Positions 33,838-45,790 of a stretch of 64,000 nucleotides of DNA are shown here, one piece after another. The DNA comes from Benincasa hispida (Eukaryota > Streptophyta > Magnoliopsida > Cucurbitales > Cucurbitaceae). Each line of letters opens with the position of its first letter. The stretch's first letter is position 1. Made by a program: the position numbers and the translations under genes. The stretch spans positions 58,385,643 through 58,449,642 of the forward strand of contig NC_052351.1 in the NCBI RefSeq assembly GCF_009727055.1. Reading direction: 5' to 3'. The notes below the pieces were generated by a model that searched no databases, was not told the DNA's origin, and saw nothing but the letters and a program-made list of their open reading frames with translations.

Positions 33838-35066
33838 TGAAGGGGTTAAATCCCCGCGCAACGAAAAAAATATTCAGATCTAATCTAGTTTTAATGCCAA
33901 ATATATTTGCATTGTAAAACAAACCTAGACTAAATATACATTTTCAACAAAATAAAGAAAGAGGGAATTTCTTACCTTTAAATGTCTTGATCTAAACAAC
34001 TCCTAAAAGACCTTCATTGGTATCCTCTGATGGATTTTATGAGGCGGGATGGTGGGATCCCTTCTTCTCAATCTTGGAGTAAGGGAAAAAGAAATTGGGA
34101 GGACAACTTTTCGAGAGAGAGAGCTTTTTTTTTTCTTTCTTTTTCTTGTTAACAGTGTAACAACTGTAACCACTATGAGAGAATACGAGGGAGAGGGAGA
34201 AACTGAGAGAGAAGACTCCCTCACCCCTTGAAAAGTGTAACTCTCAAACGTGGAGAGTTACAACTTTTTTAAAATTTATTTATTATTATTATGATTAATT
34301 AAAATAAACAAATATAATTTTAGTTTGTTTATTTAATTAAATAATAATAAATATATTTAATTTAACTAAATAAATTAAATCAAATTTAATTTTATTAATT
34401 AATAAAATAAATTAATAATAATTAAATATCTCCCATATTTAATTAAATGTGTATTAGAATCATATTCTAATACATCCCTCTCACATTGCCTATAGTTTCA
34501 ATTCAATTAATTGAATCAAATCATATTTGATTAAAAAAATTAAATTAACATAATTCTCCAATTAATTAATTATTAAATTAAATATCACATATTTAATTTA
34601 ACCTTATAATTGAATCACATTCAATTATCTCTCTCATATAATCTATAATTTAGATGTGCATCTTATGCGCATTATTTTTAACTTATAGTTTTGATATGAA
34701 ATTATTTCATATTACATTTAATATTTGAAATCCTTCAAATATTTAATTCTCCAATAAATTAATTTTTAAATCAAATTCAAAAAATAAATTTATATCATAA
34801 AGTTTAATTAAACTATAAACTTTAGTATTATAATGTATCAACATACATTATATTGTTTTCCTTAGTAAACCTGAACTATTCAAATTACTTTAATTTCCTC
34901 AACACCCTTGAATGAGCTGCCAGTGGGACCTAATGGACTTACAGATCAGAAGCTCCAATAATATGAGATTAATTGGCTAAACTCATTAACCGAGTTAATC
35001 AATATTCGTTAACGATGGGTACACTCCGCTATAGACTCACAGTTGCACTCTTCTCCATGTATAGAC
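33838..35066 (-). repeat. Copia E 5' LTR, last 1230 bp
   Basis: On the minus strand it ends GGGGATTTAACCCCTTCA directly before the PBS. Moving right, the sequence stays A/E-like, including the aagagtgcaact-type block near 35050, until it switches to D-type LTR sequence at about 35067. The first 500-600 bp of the LTR are missing. Confidence 0.65.
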
Positions 35067-36688
35067 AATCATTTAGTAAACATTCGGGCGTGCAATCATT
35101 TAGGAAATAGCTAGACGATCGTTTAGCAAATCCTATGCGATCGGTTAGAAAGAAGCGCACGTGTATACGATCGTTAAAAACGTTGAGCTATCATATAGTC
35201 TCTCAGTTTGCTATGTGATGGGCAATATACAACTTGTGAACGAATGATCGATTTCTTTGTAAAATGAAAACGATTTTCATTTTATTCTTCAGTTACAAAA
35301 TCTGAATGAAACCTCCTACTATCACACGATTACGGAGAAAACGCCAGCACAATTATCCTATAATTGTCCAATTAAAAAATAATAAATATAATCATATTAT
35401 ATTCATTAACCTATGGTTTAATATCACATTATATGCAATACATTAACCATAGTTTTTTCTCCTCCACTAAATATAAATCATATTATATGTCATTTTCCTC
35501 CAAATAATGTATCTCATACATAATGTCAATCATATCATATATTATTAACTAGTTCAATCAAATCATATATAATCGAACTCCCTCTTGTCAATTTGAATAT
35601 TTCAAACTGACCCAAAAACTGATTCTACACTTGAATTCATTGAGCTGCCAAGGGGACCTTTTAGACCTATGGCTCGAAGCTCCAACAGCCTATGAATAAC
35701 TGACTAAACTCTTTAGCCACGAGATCCACCATCCGTTAACTTCTAGGCATTCCACTCAGTTGAACTCTTCTTACCACAGATATATTTATGCGTCCATCGG
35801 ATAGAAACAATCAACAGTACGATAACCCTTCACAGATGTTTATAAGTACAATTGGGCCAATTTACCGTTTTACCCCTATAGCTACATCTAACTTCTTAAG
35901 TACCACTGATCCCTCTAATGAACAATACAACATAGTCCTACTATGTGTGGACACCTCTCGGTCCATGAGAAGATATGTGGCACCACATCGTTCAAGCCCT
36001 GGGATTAGCCCTTAAGGAAACAATCTATTTACTTACCCATGCTTCGGGAATGAGTGAATTCCATCTTGTGTAGCTTAGTTCCCAGGTCCCAAATCTGACG
36101 AATCCCCAAACTATTAGGTTTGAGTCGACGAATTGGCCAGTCGCACCCATGCAAATCAAAGGACCGACCTCAAAGATCGGAGTTCCTAACTCAGTCAGGA
36201 TTGAGGTCATGTTACCTATGGTCATCCTAGTGAAGTTAAGTCTGTGTCATGAACGACATTATATAACGAGTCTATAACAGTTTGTTGTTCGTCTTATACA
36301 AACTCTTTGTCTAGGATGCCTCCGCTCAATGTCCCCACATGATCAAGATTAGACCATTTGTAGCAAGTCACAACACTTGTATCTATTCTACAAAGCGTGA
36401 CACATCCGTAGCGTTATCAGGATAAGATTTCCCTCCTACATCCATATACTATAGACCATTTTGGTTATCGCTTAAGACATGATCCACTTATATATCTCCA
36501 CATACATGCTTAAGTTACAAATGACAACCAAGGATCTTAGTTTATTGGTTTGTGGTAAAGCAAATAAAACATCAAATTTTCATAGACATTAAGTGCAGAA
36601 AATATCATATATTATACATCACAAGCGTTTGTTCAAAACTGTGTATACAAACTACAGGACATGAGAGTTTAAGGCATCATCCCCAATA
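35067..36688 (-). repeat. D-type LTR, 5' part, minus strand
   Basis: The minus strand starts at 36688 with TATTGGGGATGATGCC and follows the D-type LTR seen complete at 50433-52579. It stops at about 35067, within the CGATCG-motif cluster (35085-35205), where copia E LTR begins. The last 400-500 bp are missing. Confidence 0.75.
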
Positions 36689-36895
36689 AAAAATTGTCGC
36701 AAAATATCATTCTTAACAACACAATTTATACTAGCATCACTAAAACAATTTGTAACATATTCACAAGCATTACTAAATTTTAAAAACTTTTACCAACATA
36801 TTTACCTCGTCACTGAAAGTAACAAAATATTCCATAAAAAATTAAGTAAATTTTTACATCCGTCCAAAAATCTCTATCGATTTCCCATCTTATTT

Positions 36896-37420
36896 TGTTT
36901 TCCCTCCCATCTTTCCCTCATTTCCATTTCCCCAAACCCTTTCCTCTTTTATTTTTCACGCTGAAAGGAACCCTCGCCGTCGTTGAAAGGGAACCCTTGC
37001 CGCCGCGCCAGTCGTCCGAGTCTCACTAGCCGTCGCATCGCGTAGCTGTTTAATCCAACCGCTCGTGCACCACTAGATTTGAGTCGGAGTTCTCAAACAC
37101 GTGCCACGACTTCTTTGATGCCAGCCGTGCGTTCTCTCTGCCAGATCTCTCTCTCTTCTCGGCATCACGGGCCAGCCATTTGCATCGCCTCGCCCAGCCG
37201 CTGCCACTACCGTGAACCAGCCGCTCCACCGTTGACCGCACCTCTCTCTCCGTTGAGGACTAGCCATTCTACTATCGAGGACCGGTCGCACCATACCCGA
37301 GTTTCAAATCGACTCGTTCCTATCGCGATTTTTCTGACTTCGGTTCAGTCTATTCATGCCTTGCCACCAATCATCGCTGCCGTTCCTTTCGGTTTCATCA
37401 GATCATGAGTTTTATGGTAA
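36896..37420 (+). other. GC-rich segment with gene-like composition, unrecognised
   Basis: A pyrimidine-rich tract (ctcccatctttccc..) leads into a Ser/Arg/Pro/His-rich open stretch (plus 37079-37408; minus frames also open). It resembles a plant 5'-UTR/first exon, but similar GC-rich stretches occur in long gypsy LTRs. I recognise no protein domain. Confidence 0.25.
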
Positions 37421-37629
37421 GATCTAAATGATTTTCATGGGTTTTTCAGAATCTTGAATACCCAATAAATTATGTGTTTAATTATCATTGCAATCATGAT
37501 TTGGAGGTTGGACTTGACCGTTTGAAGGAGTTTATGAGACCGTTGGCGTGCTTGATGCATTATTTTATGATGTGGAAATATGGAATGAGATGCAGTGATG
37601 GGATTACATTGAGCAACAAGTTTTCTCAG

Positions 37630-39172
37630 TGGAATCCAAGTATAAACCCCACTGAGTTTCCTGGTAAGTCCAGAGTCGAACTCAGGGACTTGGAAAAACG
37701 GTATGCGGTGGTAATTTTTAGGAAGACTTTGTGGTAGTCGGTAATTCAAATAGTTGTTTGGATTGTTGTTTGCGGTAATAAAAATAAACAAATACGACAG
37801 AGTTTCGAAAAGAGTTGATAAAACGGAAGATGCGATGAGTATGCAGCGATAGGGTTGAGAAAGGATTTGGCTAACACTTCCTAGGATGCGTTCATGTTAT
37901 GCGACCATGCAATACACATACAATAGTAAACCATCTCTCGATGCGAATGTTATGGCTCCTAATGTTAGAACGCATGTGATACATGCAATAAGTCTATAGG
38001 ACCTACACATAAGCCTCTATTCTTATTTGTGCGATGACAAAATGACACACACACAAATAAGGCGACCACATAATATCATACCTATCTCTAGGGTGCATGC
38101 GATGCAAGTTGGCAAACAGAGCTTATCTCTAAGTCCCTTTCTCTTGTTTATGCATATCTAATCTTGCTCTTTCGAGTTTAGATTCTAACCTAGCTCTCTC
38201 AAGTTTTAGGTTTTTTCTTTAGACTCTCTCTCGAGTAGCTCTAAAGGGGTGTTAGGCAACGCATAAAATAAGATGATCGCATGAGTTGAAGATCCTAGGT
38301 CATGTTAGCTTAGTTCTTCTCAACTCATTCGATAAGTTTAGCTACTCATGCATGATAAGAGAGTGAACAGATGTAGAATAAGAACTTTCATTATATAAAT
38401 ATAAAGTTGAAATACAAAATAACAATGCAAGAAGAGAATAAAGAGCATGGTAGCAATCTCTTGCTTCCCAGGCTTTTACACCGTCTTTTCTACTCTTGTT
38501 CAAAAGATAGTCTCGCTCTCGCGAGAGTCAGCCCATCGTCTCTTCCCTTATTTTGCTCTGCCCTAAAATAAAAAGGAAAACTATGGACAAGACTAAACTA
38601 TCTAAGGGAAAAATCTCTAACTCTCTGAACTCTTTTTCTGAAGGTTGCCTTCGATATTTATAAGGCCTTCAGGGTGAAAGGCGGATTCTCTCTTATGATT
38701 GCACAGATGGGATGGCTTTAATTCTCTGACTGATGCATCGAATATTTGTCACCGAAAAGCTGAATGTACTTGTTATCGTTAGCGACTTGTCAACTTAATT
38801 CGGATTCGATCGTCATCAGCTTTCTGTCCTTTCGTGATTAATTATGCTTTTCACCCAGATGTGCCCACCAAGTTGCGCCGGCCCTATGCGGAAATCCTTC
38901 TTGAGTAGATGTTTGTGAGCATAAATCACCGCAAAGCCTTGCGGTAATGCTACGCTCGACCATTGATTTCTTGTGATCGCGCTTTCTGCCTTGCGTCAAC
39001 GCATATTCTGCATAAAAATACAAAAATTAATTGTTTCTATGCGATGAATGCATGCCATCACAATATTATAAACTTAATGCTTTTTGGACACAATCTAACA
39101 TATTTTATCAACGCAAACCTTCATTGTTTAATAAATTAGCACTGTACTAACGTGCATTTCTGCCCGTTATCA
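37630..39172 (-). repeat. Gypsy-type LTR, probably solo (about 1.54 kb)
   Basis: The minus strand starts TGATAACGGGCAGAAATGC and ends ACTTGGATTCCA, giving TG...CA; no pol or PBS adjoins it. The pentamer CAGTG occurs at both edges (37627-37631 and 39171-39175), overlapping the proposed ends, so the exact limits may shift by one or two bases. The start resembles Tat/Athila-group LTRs as I remember them. The sequence on both sides could have been continuous. Confidence 0.5.
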
Positions 39173-39920
39173 GTGCTATCAAGCAAAGTTAAGGTGATTT
39201 TGGCAAGAATTTTTGGTATGATTTGGGACTTTGTTACTTGTTTGGTTCGAGTGTAATTTATACAAATTAAGTTATTAAGTTTTGTTGCCGATTTTGGTGT
39301 GATTGAACGCTTAGAAGTGTGAACCTAAAGGTTAAAATTTATTTTGCTTTATGTATTACGATTTAGTTCCAATATTGTGGAGATTAGAAGGGTGTTGGTT
39401 GCTCAAATAATTGTTTGGGCTTAAATTCAACGTTTGGAGGTGAATTTGAATCGGACCACACCTTAGGTAAGTTTATTTGGAAATATTTGGTAATATTGGG
39501 GAGTTTGGAATTAGGATTGAGTTTTTAATTGTAAAGCTTGTTTTATTTTTAGGCTTGATTAATGATTCGAGAATTTCACAAAGATTCAATTTCTTTTTGG
39601 TTCGACTTAATATCAAGTTAAGTAATCTTACTACCGGAACTGTCTGTGTGCCAGGCGATGAAATTTCAGCTTTCGTTTGAGGATTCTGAGGTTGACTATA
39701 TTGACTTATATGAGGTTAAATGAGTTATCCTGATTATGTATGCAAAAATGTGATGAATGCTAGCATGGATGATGTTATAGTTATTTACATGATTGGCTGG
39801 ATGAACTATGAACATGGTGATTATATTTGCATGTTGTGGGACCGTGTTTATGATGCATGTTATATTTATGCTAGTGATAGTTTCACTTACTACTAGTTAG
39901 TTACCCACTAGAGGGGGTGA
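39173..39920 (+). other. Unassigned, resembles interior of a Tekay/Del-type LTR
   Basis: No long frame. The stretch gtgtgccaggcgatgaaattt near 39646 and the gatgctagcatggatgatg-type words that follow remind me of long chromovirus LTRs. That is recollection only. Confidence 0.3.
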
Positions 39921-39924
39921 CCTT

Positions 39925-40025
39925 CTTCGAGGTTCACCAGAGGTTGTGTTTCCTTTAGAATTCACTAAAGGCGTTGTTTCCTTCAGAATTCACCAGAGGT
40001 TGTATCTCCTTCTGGTGGCTTTATT
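39925..40025. repeat. Minisatellite, about 28-31 bp units
   Basis: The unit ttcaccagaggttgt-gtttccttcagaa occurs about three and a half times with small changes (ttcactaaaggcgttg, ttcaccagaggttgtatctcc). Confidence 0.7.
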
Positions 40026-40259
40026 AGAAAGCTTGGGTCCATTCTTTAAGGCATGCCATGACCATGAGTTACATGTTATTGGGTGTGTATACAATTGGAT
40101 ATCATCTATGTCTAATGAAATGGAGTTTTTAGTAGAATTTGTTGCTTCCTATATCGGAGTTGTAACTTATCAAAGCTTGTGGGTCTCATATGTGAAGCCT
40201 GTATGTGGGTTTGAGGTAACAAGAATGAAAAAGAACATAACTTGAACATGAGATGGATA

Positions 40260-41090
40260 GTTGGGTTGAATGTTCTGGTAGTCATATATGAAATTATTGG
40301 ACTAAGTTGGGTTGATAAGTTTGTTTATGGTTTCCATTGAGTTCTTTTGCGTTTATAATTTTATAAGTATTTTTGTTTATATCTATGCATTTTTCTAAAT
40401 GAAAATTGTTGCTATTAGTCCTTTCTCTTAGCTTGATAGGCATACTTGTTTGGATTTATAAGTAATTATCCATTGAGTTTTTTATACTGTCTATTGAGTT
40501 CGTCTTAGTTCATGACTTTCATTATCTTGTTGAGTTTATTTATTTTGATAAGTTGAGTTGTTTGTGTTTAGTAGTTATAAGTTTTTTTTTTTTTTTTTTT
40601 AAGTTTATGCATTTGTCATTTGAATTTGAGTTCTATTAGTCTTTTCTCTTAGTTTGGATAAGCTTACTTGCTTGCGTTGATAAGTTTGTTTATAGTTTTC
40701 ATTGAGTTGTATATATTTATATGTTTTTTTGGTTTATGTTTATATATTTTGTTTTGTGAAAATGGTTGTTATAAGTTTTTCTTTTAGTTTGATACGTTTA
40801 CTTCCTTGGATTGACAAGTAGTTTTCTACTGAGTTGTTTATGGTTTTTATTGAATTTGGTATGAAAATCTTCCTTGCTGTTAAGTTTGTTTATGGTTTCC
40901 ATTGAGTTGTATGTGTTTGTAAGTTTTTTGGTTTATGTTTATATATTTTGCAAAATTCTAGTTTGTTGTATTTTCTATTAAGTTCATAAGAATCATTAAC
41001 TTGTTGAGTTTATGTCTATCTTTATGTTTATGTTTATGCATTTTGCCAAGTGATTTGGGATTTATTAGTCTTTCCTCTTAGTTTGAAAAC
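40260..41090. repeat. Degenerate tandem repeat, T-rich (gtttatg family)
   Basis: Blocks such as taagtttttttggtttatg, cattgagttgt, tctcttagtttgataggcttacttg recur five or six times at roughly 150-200 bp spacing. The same blocks return at 55997-56095 and 62125-62830. Contains a T19 run at 40582. No coding signal. Confidence 0.65.
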
Positions 41091-41909
41091 ATTTAGGACG
41101 AAAGTAGGAAGATGCTTGAGTTCAAGTTGGGTGTGGTGAATCTGACCACTTCATTAAAAAAAGCTAGGCGTGGTGAATCTGACGATGGGATTTCTTGAAG
41201 TATTTAAGCTCAAAAAGACAATTATTTCGGCTCAACAAGTAATTTTAAGGTTTTAGAGTCTTGTACTTATTATAGTTACTATTTTTTTTATCTCTGTAAG
41301 TTGGCTATAGCTTATGGAGGGACAAATAATTATATTACTTTTGTTGAAGCGAAAGAGCTAATTGTTATGTTTGTTGAAAGTTGTGTATACAAATATCTTA
41401 TTACTTTTATTATTTCCTATAAATGTCTATTAGTTAACCTTCTTCGATGTTGGTCAATACCCCTAGAGTGTCAGTTTTTGGTGGACATTATAGCCTAGTT
41501 TTGTGCTAGTGATAACAGGTTCATATATTAAATTGAATATTATTTTTTTAATTAATGAAATACCTTTAATGATGTTTACATGTGTTGTAAAAGATGCTTG
41601 TAATGACCATTGATCCACATTTAACAACAATCTTATATGTTGCTAAAAGTTAACTTTTAGAGACGAATTTTCAATGTCACTATATAACACAAATAGCGAA
41701 AAAATGAGTCTTGCTAAAAGTATGCTTTTAGTAACGCGGTAGCATCAGTAAAAGTTACGTTTTAACAGGGCGTAGTAAGTATGTCACTAAAACTTTCGAC
41801 TATGGGGCTATCGCGACACTCACATCAACACGCCTCTATGATTTGCTAATACTTTTAGCAGCATTTTTTTTTTCTTTTAGCAATTTATTTTACTCACCAC
41901 TGAAAATTA

Positions 41910-41923
41910 TTTTTCTTGTAGTG
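41910..41923. repeat. CACTA terminal inverted repeat (right end)
   Basis: TTTTTCTTGTAGTG reads CACTACAAGAAAAA on the minus strand, the conserved end of plant CACTA elements. Confidence 0.75.
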
Positions 41924-42049
41924 ATTCTAAATCATCTTCACTATATAAAGGTTCAAGTCTTAGAACACTTTTGCTTATCTACAATATGCACAGACTGATA
42001 TTGGTCGTTGAAAAAGGTTTTCTTATGTGTTAAATTTCAAGTTAGGGAT
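41924..42049 (+). pseudogene. Copia RNase H tail remnant before an F-type LTR
   Basis: The words KGF..Y.KF and a purine-containing stretch (caagttaggga at about 42039-42048) just before an LTR start recall the end of a copia RNase H and its PPT. It is too short and decayed to be sure. Confidence 0.35.
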
Positions 42050-42151
42050 TGTTGGTGAAATTTTATATTTTTCAAACGAAGGAAAACAAAAGTAGAGAAT
42101 CTCACATTGGTTATTTTACAAGGAGATGTCACCTTATTTACCCCACCTTTT
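42050..42151 (+). repeat. F-type LTR, left part, target of copia A
   Basis: It starts TGTTGGTGAAATTTTATA, homologous base by base to 14546-14647. The homology is interrupted exactly at the insertion of copia A and resumes at 55841. Confidence 0.75.
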
Positions 42152-44004
42152 TATTGGGTTTTATGTCCTAAAATCTCACAGTTTGTAAAATGATAAACAT
42201 TTTCTATTATCAATATACTTGTTATTGATATCGTAAATTGTATGAAAGTCTAAATCAAATAAACTAAGACCCATGACTATTTTATGAGTACTTGAACTTT
42301 ATGTGGAGACATAAGAATGGATCGGGTTCAAGTAAATAGTCAAAATGATCTATGGTTCATGAATGAGGTTGGGTACCTTGTTCTGGTAACACCATTGGAT
42401 GTGGCCTACTCTGTAGTTATTACAAAGAGATATAAAGTGCTACATATGATGTGATCCTAATTCGTACATGTTATGACATGAGGAGTGGGGGCGTCCTATG
42501 CAATGAGTTTGCATAAGATCAAGACCAAGAAATAAGTCACTCTTACTTTATAACGTTGTTGTTTAAGACTGACTATTTCACCTAGATGACATACGTAATT
42601 CGATCTTAATCCTAAGCTAACTATGAACTCCTGTTTATTCAAGATTACCCTTAGATTTTCATAGTTGAGGGTTGGCTCAATAGCGTCGGCTCAATAAGAC
42701 TTCCATTTCAGGGGTAAGACTAGATAGATAGTTGGGGACATAAGGTGCAAGACGGAGTTCATGCCTACCCAATTTAAGGATAGAAGAAAGGTTGTTCTCT
42801 CAATTACTGAATCCAGGTCTTGAACAAGGGGCCCACCCTCTCACTGGCTGAGAGAGTTTTATTGTGATTGGATCACACAAACCAGTTGTTCATTAGAGGA
42901 TCAATAGGGACTTGAGGAATAAGAACATAATTTTGGGGGTTAAATAGATATTTGACCAGCCGTTATTAAGAATAACCTGTGAAGGGTTGACTTGCTGATT
43001 ATGGCTAAATCATGTGGACACTAATATATCTACAACGAGGGGAGTACAACTATGGGCTTTAGTGGAGTGACCACTTAGTTCACAAATGGGGATTAATTTG
43101 GTCTAATGAGTTTAGCCATTTAATCTCGGATCGTTGGAGCTATGATCTGTAGGTCCGCAGGTCCCCCTACTAGCTCGTAATGGACTAGCTCTCTAGAAAT
43201 AGCGTGATAAGTTTAATTTGAAACGTTTAAATTAGAATTAGGGAATTAAGTGATTATGAGATATAATTATGTTTAATTTTGGAATTAAACGGAATAGGAG
43301 AATTTATATATTTAAATATGATTTAAATATATAAAGATGGATAAGTGTTAAAATTAATTTAATACTTCAAATTAAATTAATTAAGTTTTATTTAATAATT
43401 AATTTATGAAATTAATTAATTTTTCATTTTTAAAATCAAATAGGTTTTTTAAATCAAAATTTGATTTTTAGATAAAATTGAAAAAGGAAAAGAAAACAAA
43501 AACACAAAATGGAAAAATGGTTTTTTCCATTATCCATGACTTAACTAGCTCACACATATAGCAATATATTTACCTTGTCTTCTCCAAGCATGAGCTGCAA
43601 CTCATGCAACTCCTCTTTGCATGTTGATCTACAATATAATGAAGAGCTTGGAATAAAATCGGGCATGCAATCTACAGAATTTTGAGAGAAAATTCGATTT
43701 GAAGAATGGTTCTTCAACAAGGTTGCTGCAGTGAGCTTTTATCCTTCATTCCTTGATTCAAGCTTGTTTTGAGTCCCACAACTCAATCTAGAGCACCAAG
43801 AGAATAGTGGGGAAGGTCTTGAGGTGGCTTATACCAAGATATGGAGAAGATTGCAAATGGAGAAGAAGCTTTGAAGAAGTTCTACAAGAGGTAAGTCTTG
43901 AAACCCATTTTTCTGCAGCAGCATGCTTTATATTATGCCAAAATTAGTGAATTTGAATGCTTAGATGATTCTTGTGCTTCCGCTGCTGTTGATACATTCC
44001 TACA
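42152..44004 (+). repeat. Copia A 5' LTR (1853 bp)
   Basis: It starts TATTGGGTTTTATG (decayed TGTTGGG) and ends GATACATTCCTACA two bases before the PBS. It aligns along its length with 53987-55835. Between them are many substitutions and a deletion of about 45 bp in the 3' copy, so the insertion is old. Confidence 0.9.
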
Positions 44005-44006
44005 AT

Positions 44007-44017
44007 TGGTATCAGAG
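44007..44017 (+). promoter_or_regulatory. Primer binding site of copia A (tRNA-iMet type)
   Basis: TGGTATCAGAG starts two bases after the LTR end. Confidence 0.9.
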
Positions 44018-45790
44018 AATCAAATAAGCATTCAATTCGGTTTAATTTTGGTTTGGTGGGTGTTTTATATGAGAAATATGAAACTGGTGCATTGATATGG
44101 TTTTCTGAGTTTTGGCTATTTGATTCTCTTTAATTTCTCATTTTAATTTGTAATTGGCTCTTGGTTGATGAGCTTTAATGTGTTCCCAAGAGTCTGTACT
44201 TTATTTGGAGTCATTAGAGTTGAAATTAAGTTGTAAATCGAAGAAACAAGCAAAGGGGCCGAGTTGCAGTTCCAGAAAATCAGTCTCTGTTCTTATCGTC
44301 ATTATGGTTTCAGTTGCTAAACGATCGTCTAGCTCCAAACGCTACACGATGTGAAGAAAAGCTAGACAATTGTATAGCAATGGCCGTTGGTCGTTGTGAT
44401 GTTGAACGTTAGACGATCGTGTACTTGCAGAAGCTAAATGATGCGTTTAATTTTCTCTGCAATAGCATTAAGCGATCATTTAGCTTTGGCGTGGGAACTA
44501 AATGATACGTTGAATTTACTATACGATGGTACTATGCGATCATTTAATAATGATGTGCTCTAAGCGATGCGATAAAGTGCTACGCGACAGCGCTGAGCGA
44601 TCGTTTAGATGCGGAGCTAACCGATCGTGTAGACGAAGTGCTATGCGATGCGTTGAAGTTTCTATGCGATGGAACTAAACAAATCGCTTACCTACGATGT
44701 TGAACGACGCGATGATGTTCTATACGATGGAGCTAAGAGATCGTTTAGCTACGACAGATACTAAAACAATGACTTGCAATGCTAGCTTCTGTTTGCTTGT
44801 TTTTGCCAAAACTAAAACCATATCAGTCTGTGTTTAATTATTTATGCATTTGATGTATGTTATAATTAAATAAATCTTGTATGTGCATATAGTATGCCAT
44901 TTAGATTTAAAATCCCACCATAGGAAGCATGTAACATGCATTGAAAGTATGTTATAATTGTTATAATATATAGTATGCATGTTAGGGTTTCTTGTATTTA
45001 ATATAAATGTTATTTTAAATGTTGAATGTGTCATGTATGTTATGGATGAATAGCATATCTAAAGTTTTATAAGTTGTTATAAAATTGGGTTAGACATTTA
45101 AAATCCATAAACAACAGCTGCATGCTCACATAGGTTGACCACCTGTTTTAATTGTTAAAATATATCAAACCTATGTTACAAACTCAATTGGTATATAATC
45201 TTGTCTAAGGCTGGGGGTACTTAAGTTGATGGGTTACAGAACACCTCCTACCTGGAAATTATGGCCAAATTATTGAGCGTTGGTAACCGATTTTATAAGC
45301 ATACGTGAGTGATGTAAGGTAATAAAATGGTTAATCACCTAGACATCGTAGGTTAAAATCCAATTATAAGAGTTATACTTGGATAAACCACATAGACTTA
45401 GGGTTGTTTATTAGCCGAAAAGAACCTAAGTATAAATCTACCCAAAATAGAACATTTCAGTGGAAGTTTAATAACTTCTATATGATAGAGTTATTAGAAA
45501 ACTTCAGTTGGAGATTAATAACATATATGATACGTTATTTTTAGCTCTCACATCTCTAAGAGTTCACAATCTAGATTTAAGCTGTACTTCATGTCACCCT
45601 GGGAGTGACCTCCCTTCGGAAAGTATTTTTTAGCTTAAATCTCGATTACGGTGAATAAGAGGAAGTTGTTCAAATATAAGTCTATTATACGATAAAAGAT
45701 TTCAACTACCACGTCTCCACATAGTTTACACCGTGAGATTCATATGACGCTTCGTGTCACCCTGGGAGTGACCTCCTTTCGGAGAGTGTT
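44018..45790 (+). other. Copia A leader, part 1, with CGATCG-motif array
   Basis: Non-coding. From about 44325 to 44765 it is packed with variants of gctaaacgatcgtctag, spaced 20-40 bp, in both orientations. The rest is AT-rich with no long frame. Two near-identical sentences (gtgtcaccctgggagtgacctcc and flanks) occur near 45595 and 45755. Confidence 0.6.

Larger units (their letters stand above)
26770..35066 (-). mobile_element. Copia E, minus strand, with outer parts of both LTRs missing
   Basis: Running leftwards from 35066: 5' LTR (3' part), PBS, 2.4-kb leader, gag, protease, integrase, RT, RNase H, PPT and 3' LTR (5' part). The remaining LTR pieces do not overlap: the 3' LTR keeps the first 500 bp and the 5' LTR the last 1230 bp. 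Both outer edges join other LTR families directly. The coding order IN-RT identifies Ty1/copia. Gag and RT are close to those of copia 2 and copia A. All frames are broken. Confidence 0.8.
36689..41923. mobile_element. Probable CACTA (En/Spm-type) transposon remnant
   Basis: The right edge is TTTTTCTTGTAGTG at 41910-41923, the exact reverse complement of the CACTACAAGAAAAA terminus typical of plant CACTA elements. It is preceded by subterminal words (gctaaaag, agtaac, cactgaaa) in several orientations. At the left, from 36689, aaaaattgtcgc followed by cactaaaa and cactgaaagtaac words looks like the other subterminal region with its first nine or so bases removed by the LTR at 36688. No transposase is recognisable; the interior holds a gypsy-type LTR and repeats. 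The right end is firm, the full extent is inference. Confidence 0.45.

Noticed and set aside
37079..37408. Possible first exon of a plant gene (Ser/Arg/Pro-rich frame after a pyrimidine tract)
   Set aside because: No domain, competing frames on the other strand, no downstream exon found, and such GC-rich stretches also occur in long gypsy LTRs.
43898..44095. Small frame over the copia A LTR end and PBS
   Set aside because: It spans an LTR/PBS boundary, so it is not a gene.
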